This document shows positions 56,420 to 64,000 of a stretch of 64,000 nucleotides of DNA, one piece after another. This DNA comes from Clusia tigrina (taxonomy: Eukaryota > Arthropoda > Insecta > Diptera > Clusiidae). Location of the stretch: contig OV050030.1 of assembly GCA_920105625.2 (NCBI GenBank), forward strand, positions 75,097,900-75,161,899, given 5' to 3'. Both the position numbers and the translations under genes were made by a program. A model generated the notes under the pieces. That model was not told where the DNA came from. It ran no database searches and was given only the letters and a program-made list of their open reading frames with translations. The first letter of the stretch is position 1, and every line of letters begins with the position of its first letter.

Positions 56420-57140
56420 AAAATGGATCAAAGAAACTGTATTCAGTTTTGTGTAAAAAATGAAATTAAATGCGCAAGGACATTTGAAATGTTGACTGTG
56501 GCCTTTGGCGAGTCTACTATGAGCAGAACACAAGTTCAATTGTGGTATAACCGGTTTAAGGAAGGCCGAGAAGATGTCAATGACGATGCTCGTCCTGGTC
56601 GCCCGAGCACGTCAACACGTCAACAACGCGATTGACGCAGTGAAGAAAATGATTTTGGATAATCGTCGAATCACTATCAGAGAGGTTGCTGATGATGTTG
56701 GCATATCGTTCGGCTCAAGCCAAGAAATTTTTACGGATGTTTTTGGCATGAAACGTGCGGCAGCGAAGATTGTTCCAAAATTGCTAAATTTTGAGCAAAA
56801 ACAACGTCGCATGGACATCGCTCAGGAGCTGTTTTTGGCCAAAAACAAAACCGTTATCATGCCTCAACCACCGTATTCACCGGACTTGGCCCCCGCTGAC
56901 TTTTTCCTCTTTCCAAAACTAAAGACACCGATGAAAGGAACGCGTTTTGCTACGATTGAGGAGATAAAAGAAAAATCGAAACAGGAGCTGTTGGCGATAC
57001 CAAAAAAAGCGTTTCAGATGTGTTTCGAGGATTGGAAAAAACGCTGGCATAAGTGTATTATATCTGAGGGAAATTACTTTGAAGGGGACAAGATAGTTGT
57101 TGATGAATAAATAAATACTTTATTTTTTGATCACACCTCG
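56420..57140 (+). mobile_element. Mariner family 2, copy B, 5' truncated
   Basis: It begins in AAAATGGATCAAAGAAACTG at the transposase start, without the 5' UTR and inverted repeat, and ends with TGATCACACCTCG at 57140 followed by TA repeats. It has the same internal deletion and frameshift as copy A (38772-39720). The left junction is with LOA-C. Confidence 0.9.
56426..57110 (+). pseudogene. Mariner family 2 transposase, deleted (copy B)
   Basis: [20 protein letters not shown] opens the N-terminal domain (in copy A the E codon is TAA). The same shift after GRPSTSTRQ, and the same direct junction AQELFLAKNKTVIMPQ, remove the first two catalytic Asp residues. The C-terminal part (PYSPDLAPADFFLF to GDKIVVDE) differs from copy A at two residues (K to T, K to M). 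It can be mobilised only in trans. Confidence 0.88.
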
Positions 57141-57355
<215 letters not shown>

Positions 57356-58101
57356 AAATATATATCTGTTAGAGTGTTGCTCGGCAAGACGCCATTGAGC
57401 TACTATTATGAGCCAATGAATGGCTGATTGCAAAAAACAGGCAATAGTTTGAGTTGCCAGTTGGAAACTGATTTCCTTAATTCCCGAGCAGGGTTTTTAT
57501 ATCTTTTTCTTGAGTTACATTTACGATTATTCCAATATGTTTATATCTAATCCCTTTGCTTAAAACCAAACTCAAATGCCACTCAAATACAATGACTGCA
57601 CGCTAGGATTCTAATTACACATTAGACATTTCAAGTGTTATAGTTTCGGAGAGCAGCCGATGGGTGTGTCTTATGCATTGGTTTGGTTTGGATGTGTAAT
57701 GTTTGCGTAGGTAGTTTTTGTGCTACACTACGTTTGTGCGCAATACGCATTACACCCTCAACCTTAAAAAAAAATTGCAGTTGTTTGAAAGAGAAAAAAC
57801 AACTTTAAATTTTTATGTGTTTGTGTGTGTGGTAGAAGTAAGTTCTTACTTATTTGATTCTAATTTTTACTTATTGGATTTTATTTAATAATAAGTTGTT
57901 ACTTATTAGATTTGTATTTAGTATTTATATTTATATGAAAAAGAATTTGTCTTATATGCTAGTATTGCAATATGAATATAATATAAATTTTCATTAACTA
58001 TATGGTTACAAACTCTTATAATAGTAATTTAATATTATTATAATTTATTTCTTTTTTTTAAATTTTATTCTTACATTTTTTATTTTGTATTCTCATATTA
58101 G
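57356..58101. other. AT-rich non-coding DNA before the PPP1R14 exon
   Basis: No gene seen. Repeated TTACTTATT(A/T)GATT-type words at 57840-57915 give a low-complexity stretch. The part next to 58100 is T-rich and would serve as intron with acceptor TATTAG, CTTAG or GAG (see the exon). 57360-57780 could be an LTR fragment (ends not found). Confidence 0.4.
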
Positions 58102-58159
58102 AACATTGAATTGTTTTAGCATATTGTTATGCATTTTCTTCTCCATGCTGTTGATTAAT

Positions 58160-58546
58160 ATGAGTGAATTTACCCCTTCTTGTTTTGAAATACTATACGG
58201 ACCATGGTATGGACTTAGAGACTTTTTACGATTACCTAATTTTTATGAGAGAAGTTCCGAAGTGAAGAAGCGACAGGAGAAGTACCTAACCGCCAAATAT
58301 GGTTTCCATCAGATGAGTGTAATACGAAAGCGACTGGCTTTGGAGATGTGGCTGTATGATGAACTGCATAAAGTCTTTGATCCACCTGGCGAGGCCATCG
58401 AGGTAGACAACGATGAAATTTTAGATATGGACACAAATAACATAAGAATATCTCATATCATTATTTTATTGTCAGTATGTAAACGACCAGAATCGGAAAT
58501 ATCGAAATTTAGCAGTGATCTTTTGGAGCATGCTAAAACACTGTAA
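58160..58546 (+). CDS. PPP1R14/CPI-17-like PP1 inhibitor, last coding exon
   Basis: The family inhibits protein phosphatase 1 when a Thr in a short N-terminal motif is phosphorylated. Here RQEKYLTAKYGFHQMSVIRK aligns with that motif (family RVTVKYDRRELQRRL), with Thr kept. The helical core follows: IRKRLALEMWLYDELHKVFD, then EAIEVDNDEILDMD (family I(D/N)IDELLDME) and the C-terminal helix ISKFSSDLLEHAKTL before TAA at 58544-58546. The homologous core spans 58250-58546. The 5' limit is uncertain: ATG at 58160 (MSEFTPSCF) is one option; acceptors at 58101, 58218 or 58249 are others, and only the last keeps phase 0. Upstream exons were not identified. No stops interrupt it, so it is probably a live host gene. 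A processed pseudogene cannot be ruled out, but the absence of a poly-A tail speaks against it. Confidence 0.8.
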   Translation: MSEFTPSCFEILYGPWYGLRDFLRLPNFYERSSEVKKRQEKYLTAKYGFHQMSVIRKRLALEMWLYDELHKVFDPPGEAIEVDNDEILDMDTNNIRISHIIILLSVCKRPESEISKFSSDLLEHAKTL

Positions 58547-58575
58547 ACATAAAAAACTATATAAAACTATCACAC

Positions 58576-58603
58576 AATAACGGTTCTTTTTTGATCACAC
58601 CTC

Positions 58604-58604
<1 letters not shown>
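58576..58604 (+). repeat. Solo inverted repeat of mariner family 2
   Basis: AATAACGGTTCTTTTTTGAT then CACACCTCG matches the 3' terminal repeats of copies A and B, but no transposase sequence precedes it. It is followed directly by TA repeats. It lies 30 bp beyond the PPP1R14 stop, presumably in its 3' UTR. Confidence 0.85.
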
Positions 58605-58978
<374 letters not shown>

Positions 58979-59004
58979 ATTTTTTTTTTATTTTTTTTTT
59001 AAAT

Positions 59005-59319
59005 TTATTTATATATAATAAACCAATCATTTAATCTGCTTCCTCGATGAAAACCTACATATAAATGGCCGTGGGAGAAGAAATCAGCACGCAGATCAAC
59101 CCCTTTTTTTATGGATTGACCTTGTGCTTTATTGATGGTCATTGAAAAACATAAGTTGACTTGAAATTGACGTCTTTTAAACTTAAATGGAAAATTTGTA
59201 GGAATAAGTGGAATTCTTGGAATAAAAACAGATTCTCTGTTTCCACAGCCAGTTGAAATGGTTGTCTCAGTGATGTTATTTTGTAATTTTGTAACTCTTA
59301 ACCGTGTGCGATTGCACAA
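59005..59319 (-). pseudogene. Helitron helicase C-terminal scrap
   Basis: LCNRTRLRVTKLQNNITETT, then SVFIPRIPLIPTNFPFKFKR and FSMTINKAQGQSIKK, then GVDLRADFFSHGHLYVGFHR match the last motifs of the Helitron PIF1-like helicase (family FAMTINKAQGQT; HGQLYVA). About 105 codons are open. Upstream it stops at once, and no Rep domain or Helitron end was seen. Confidence 0.82.
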
Positions 59320-59334
59320 CTAAGGAGAAATTAA

Positions 59335-60180
59335 ATTTATTTTTTTTTATTAATTCACATTTACATTACACCTGTCTATTGACACTAAGTAATAATTTTG
59401 AACAGTTGGAAATAGAGGCAATCTTAAGCCAATATCTAAGACTACATTTATATTTACTTTCTAAGATTTTAGCTTAATTTCATGCTAGACTTATAAGTAT
59501 ATATTCACTAGTTCTGTTGGTTTAAACGTTTCAGTCTGCTTGATTGTCAAGTTTCTAATGCAGGAATTTCTCTCAGATCTGGATTTGTCTGTGCTCTCAG
59601 GCGGTGCTTGAAGCTGCATGGTTGGATCGTTGCTTCAACAGAGTCAATGTATAGGTCTCGGTGGATGTCTTCGTTTGATATATACACTCAGCATTATTAT
59701 GGTTCGAAGAATTTTGGACTGTATTCTTTGAATTATTCTGATGTTCGATTTCGATACCGTATCTCCAGATAGACATAATTATTGGTTTATATATCTGCAG
59801 TTTATTTGTACTTGAGAGCTTGGATTGTCTGCCCAAAAGCCAATAAAGTTGTCTGAAACGTTTACTAACCTATTGTCTTTTTAGTGTGATATGCTCTTTC
59901 CAGATTAGTTTTGCATCAATAGTCATTCCCAAGTATTTTGCCTTTATTACTCCCCGATGTGGTCCGGTTTCGGAGATGCGTCGTTAAAATACAGTTTACA
60001 TATGTAACCCCCTGACTGCAAAACTCATCCAATGATGGAAATGTCCATTGACTCTCCATTCTAGATCTGTTGTATTCAGTAAGTGGCAGGGTCACTTCGA
60101 GCAGAATGTGATTCATCATCACGTGCTAACGGTCTTGATAGAGTATGGACTTTGGTTCCAATATAGGAATGTATTTCGCA
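59335..60180 (-). pseudogene. Jockey-clade ORF2 3' end and UTR
   Basis: On the minus strand: KAKYLGMTIDAKLIWKEHIT-like sequence, LYWLLGRQSKLSSTNKLQIY and IWRYGIEI, then a decayed tail, a 3' UTR and an A-rich end near 59335-59350. It is related to the element at 26581-31100. Many stops. Confidence 0.68.
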
Positions 60181-60639
60181 TATCACTACCCTGAGGACAA
60201 CCCTCTCAACCCCACAGATGCTGTAGATTGAATATCACTCCAATGTAAATTGAGCAACTGTAGCTCTCCGACATTTTAGCACTATTTTATTAACGCACTT
60301 AAATTCTGTCCACTCAGTAAAGAATTCCGTCGTGTTTTCTTACCCTGCTCAATTTTACCAGTATTTTTATATAATTTTATAATATCTTGCACTGCACTAC
60401 GAGATAGTGTCACTTCTTCGGAATTTTTGCGACAAGATTTATCATCTATATCGAATTGTATGTTTTGTCCGTAAGAGACTAATTATTTGTTTTGCATACA
60501 GATTGAATGCAGGTTGCTGAATTTTTGTTTTGTTTCATTACGTTTTCGTCAAGACAAATAGGGTATTTATTCTTTATTTCAATGTTGCTTATTGCATGTA
60601 AAGTTCAGTGACAGAATAGAATAGTCTAAGGAACTTACT
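60181..60639. other. No gene recognised
   Basis: AT-rich, with no reading frame or repeat I can assign. It might hold remains of the Jockey ORF2 beyond recognition. Confidence 0.4.
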
Positions 60640-62065
60640 TACTCCGGGGTATCCCCAGCGGTGTCCGTGGTTCATTGGAGAAATTTAATTACTTTGCATT
60701 TATTTTTCAAGAGTTTTATTTATATAACTTCCCAACTACTACAAGTGTTAAATAAGTCCTAGCGTAGTATTTAGTGTAGTACCTAGCCGTGTGTGTGCCA
60801 AGATGTCCCAGTGGAGTCGGTAATAACCTTAAACAACATATTTTTTGTTTTCCAATATTGGAACGGAGGTGGAAATCTTCAAAAAGACACTGGTCACATT
60901 GCGCATTGTAGTGTGAGATTCTTTCCCACTAAAAACCACCTCCATCGTAGCCTCCCCCGCAGGACCGCCGCAAGGTAATACTTCTATGGTCAGCGGACGC
61001 CTCCTAACTATTTCCCATTGTTCGTCTTTGCCACTCCAGGTGGTGGAGGTCTTTCATAATGGCGGTGGTTTCACCGCAGCCCTTTTCTCCAGGGTCGCGA
61101 GCATATGCTGCACTGTATTATCGGGTATCACGGGTTCTCCACACACTCCTTGTAGTGCCTATCTACTTTCCACTTTCATAGCGTGGACAATAGAAGAACA
61201 TATATTTGGCATCTTCTATATCTGTACCTCCACTGTTTGCACAGTTGGGGGATTCCTCCAAGTGGAATCTGTGCAGGTATGCCAGAAAATCTTCATGGCC
61301 TATCAGCAATTGTGTAACGTGGTAATTCACCTCAATATGTGACTTCCTTACCAATTGCTGAATATTGGAGATCAGCCTTCTTGTCCAGCGGCCTTTTGAA
61401 GATGTGTCCCACTGGGCTCGCCACTCTTGAAGAGTCCTCCGCTTTACAATTGCCAAGAGCTCTTCTACACTTATCGCGTGTGTCCCTTTCCCGTGGTAGA
61501 GGTTCATCGCTGCTTTCGCTAACAGGTTCACGGGAGTCATGACGGCTATCACCAAGGTGGCATATGTACGTGCGGTGTGCGCAGATTACTCGTAGTGCAT
61601 TTCTTCTGTATGCTGCCTCAATGGCGCGGGCGTAAGCCTTCACATTCGCAATTTTGGGCCTATATTGGCGCCCCATAGATAATAATGGATCTGACAACCC
61701 CAGCGATGAGTCGCCTTTTCCGCTGTCTGGGTCGTCCCACGTTGGGCAGGAGACAACATTTGTGTGTGCTGCCTTATCTCCCACGCGTCACAGATATTCT
61801 TTGAAGGTTAGCCTTGCATCTATCCACACGCCTAGGTACATGAGGTGTGGAATCGGGCTTTTGGTACATCCCACCCTGCGGCTCGAAACCAGGATTGCCT
61901 CGGTCTTGTGTTCAGCCATGTTAAACCAACGTTTGCCAGCCATCTTCCGACGGTATCCACAGTTCGGTTGGCCTCTGCTACTACTTCCTCCAAGTATTTC
62001 GCTGTGACTAACAATGCTATGTTACCACTCCGTCCCCACTGTGCGCGGAGCCTGATAAAATAACT
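60640..62065 (-). pseudogene. R1-clade element, RT C-terminal part and 3' UTR
   Basis: On the minus strand it starts just after the YADD region (LVTAKYLEEVVAEANRTVDT, VGRWLANVGL), then LGVWIDARLTFKEYL-like sequence, RAIEAAYRRNALRVI and VMTPVNLLAKAAMNLYHG, then GRWTRRLISNIQQLV, EVNYHVTQLLIGHEDFLAYL and a Cys-His end (CANSGGTDIEDAKYMFFYC). It is the same family as 14775-15865. Low coordinates hold the 3' UTR; its end near 60640 is approximate. Stops and shifts throughout. Confidence 0.75.
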
Positions 62066-62590
62066 GCTAACACTGACAATATTATCACGCCATATACTTT
62101 GTGTGGCGACTACACGCTAGTTTTAGTTGGCGTTGAAAAAAGTGAACAAGTGTAAAAAAATGGTTTATTGAAATATCTTATTTTATATATATTGTGTGTG
62201 CTCACAAAAAACTAAACAAATAGAAAAATAAAAATCTCAAAAAGTTCGGAACCCCAAAACTATAATTTTTTTTTAATACTACACATTTTATGGTGGCCCA
62301 TGTAGAGGGAATAATAATATTTCCCCCAAATAAAAAAAAAGGAACAACAGAAACATAAACTCAGTTCACTTTCAATAAAATATTTTTCAGCAGTTTAAAA
62401 ATTTAATGAGAAATTGTTCCGCATTTTAAAAAAGCTGCAAAGCAAAAATACAAATATTTAAAATACGGTCCTTTTACATGAAGGACCAAAGTTTCCATAT
62501 CCTGAAAATAAAATAAAATCAATTCAAATATAAAACAAAAATAAATACGAAAAAGGATACTTCTATAATGGAAGGACCAAATAATATCTA
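62066..62590. other. No gene recognised
   Basis: AT-rich. GAAGGACCAAA occurs twice (62479 and 62570). May include the LTR of BEL-3, but no border could be set. Confidence 0.4.
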
Positions 62591-62847
62591 AATTAACATT
62601 TATGTGGACGTTATAGGCAACACAGGAGTCTTCTACATCCTATATTCGTCATTGGGGATATTCTTCACGTCGTTACCGCGCTGAAGCGGGGCGCTCTTCA
62701 CCTTTCTTCGTTTACTCTTCTACCCTACCGAGACGCTATACAGAAAACTGCGCTTCATTCAGACTAGATCGACGAAACAAAGGTAAGTGTGTGCATTGAT
62801 TTGAGCTACTCTTATAAACATTTGAGTGACCTAATTGAAAATTGACA
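62591..62847 (+). promoter_or_regulatory. BEL-3 LTR end/leader with a splice-donor-like site
   Basis: GC-richer than its surroundings, directly upstream of a BEL gag. ACAAAGGTAAGTGTGTG near 62778 matches the 5' splice-site consensus. LTR borders and PBS are not resolved. Confidence 0.4.
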
Positions 62848-64000
62848 ATGGCGGAGGCAAAACCAGACGTTCAGGCTCTAATTAAGCTGCAACTGAACCG
62901 GGTATACACTCTTAAAAAACTCCACAATAATTTTAAAAAGGACCCAATCGCACGCAAAACTAAGCCGTACTTTCAGCAAAGGCTCAAACGCATCGTTTCT
63001 GCTCATAAAAGTATAATATGTTCCAACATCAAAGCAGATGACGCATATTTAAAAGATGACATAGATTCTAAATTCGACGAACTGCATTTAGACCTTTATT
63101 GTTTACTCAGTCAACGGCAAGAAGAAATGTTTCCTGAAGAGGCGAGTGCTGAAAACTCAAATGGCGGCCCTACAACATCCGATACACGAAATCGTTGCTC
63201 CTCAGTTATTCAGTTTCCCCAATTGCCGGTACCGTCGTTCTCGGGAAGGTTTACTGAGTGGCCTAGTTTCCACGATTCATTTATCAGGCTTGTACACTTC
63301 AATAGTGAACTTAGCTCAGTCCAAAAGTTTCACTACTTAAAGCAGGCACTTCCATCTGACCTTGATGTTGACATTCATCAAATGCTCTTGACTGATGGAA
63401 ATTATCTAACAGCGTGGGAGCTGCTTCTCAAGCGATATAATAATCCACGCATTTTGTTTTCACACCACATGAACACGCTATATAATTTGCCTGTTCTCAT
63501 CAAAGAAAAATCAAACGACATTAAATTGATGCTGAATGTGGCGAATGTTTGTATCAACGAATTCAAACGTTTGAAGCTTCCAATTGAAAATTGTGACCAT
63601 TGAGTTGCGCATTACTTGGCTACTAAGTTGCCCACCGAGACTCACTCAGCCTGGGAGCGTCATTTAGGTGTTAAGACTGACATACCAACTTTTTCGGATT
63701 TGCAAGAGTTTGTAACGACTCGCCTCTTTACAATCGATGCAATCGAGAATCGTAACGTCGCTTTTAATGCAATTCCTGCTCACAAATTTGGCAAACCTGC
63801 CAACAATCTACATTCTCATCCTTCGAAATCTTCGCCACGCTCGACACAGCATGTCAAAACTTTCCATGCTGCCACTAGCGTCGCCGCAGCCCATAAAGAT
63901 GGCTGTACTCTATGTGGCCAAGCCCACATCATACGCCGATGCCCAACTTTCCTTGCAAAAGACTGCTAAATGCGAAAGACCATAGTTGACAAGGCAAGGC
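62848..64000 (+). pseudogene. BEL-3 gag, with two stops, continues past the window
   Basis: ATG at 62848 (MAEAKPDVQALIKLQ). A basic, helical N-terminus is followed by the DUF1759-type capsid region: QFPQLPVPSFSGRFTEWPSF, FHYLKQALPSD and AWELLLKRYNNPRILF. TGA at 63601-63603 falls after PIENCDH, and the same frame continues VAHYLATKLPTETHSAWERH to the first knuckle (CTLCGQAHIIRRCPTFLAKD). A second stop, TAA at 63967-63969, lies after KDC. Unlike BEL-1 and BEL-2 the frame is otherwise clean for 370 codons, so the copy is younger. The window ends before protease. Confidence 0.88.

Overview
The window looks like a transposon-packed stretch of a fly nuclear genome (Diptera, Brachycera). A tephritid fruit fly is the best guess, because the DD41D mariner copies resemble the rosa subfamily first described from tephritids. 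The DNA is AT-rich, has long (TA)n tracts, and is built of nested, mostly broken insect retrotransposons and mariners. Nothing points to a bacterium, virus or organelle, and I saw no tRNA, rRNA or CRISPR array. Two host genes are visible. One is the last two coding exons of a GPI-remodelling metallophosphoesterase (MPPE1/PGAP5 family, minus strand, 36906-37599). The other is the last coding exon of a PP1-inhibitor of the PPP1R14/CPI-17 family (plus strand, about 58160-58546). Everything between and around them is transposon or featureless AT-rich DNA. Layout, left to right. 1-2317: Jockey tail remnant, a deleted DD41D mariner, and a possible 3' LTR. 2323-8465: a complete but dead BEL/Pao element (LTRs, 5-bp target duplication, gag-pol with many lesions). 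8470-12445: gypsy leader repeats and an RT scrap, a second deleted DD41D mariner, and a decayed second BEL element. 12446-13729: a DD34D mariner with an uninterrupted 348-codon transposase. 14040-22900: a mosaic of gypsy, R1-clade and I-clade pieces. 22905-26525: a minus-strand gypsy element (mag-like) and a Copia scrap. 26583-31100: a nearly full-length but broken Jockey-clade element on the minus strand. 31104-35150: a (TA)n tract, a deleted mariner, and Pao-type gag/protease scraps. 36900-37600: MPPE1/PGAP5 exons. 37990-41545: gypsy LTRs, including a pol-LTR-gag tandem junction, and a mariner deletion derivative. 41549-56418: four LOA-clade non-LTR elements (D, A, B and inverted C), each touching a (TA)n tract on at least one side. 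56420-58604: mariner pieces, (TA)n and the PPP1R14 exon. 58605-64000: (TA)n, Helitron, Jockey and R1 scraps, and the start of a third BEL element. Functionally the window shows little cooperation between genes. The two host genes belong to unrelated processes (GPI-anchor maturation in the early secretory pathway; PP1 inhibition) and appear to have introns swollen by transposons. Elements most likely to have been active recently are the mariner at 12446-13729 and LOA-B at 48786-54305, whose second ORF carries a single A-run indel. The best candidate for something new is the repeated association of LOA and mariner ends with (TA)n tracts, including two LOA elements joined tail-to-tail across one TA tract. 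I did not find a convincing new multi-gene system.
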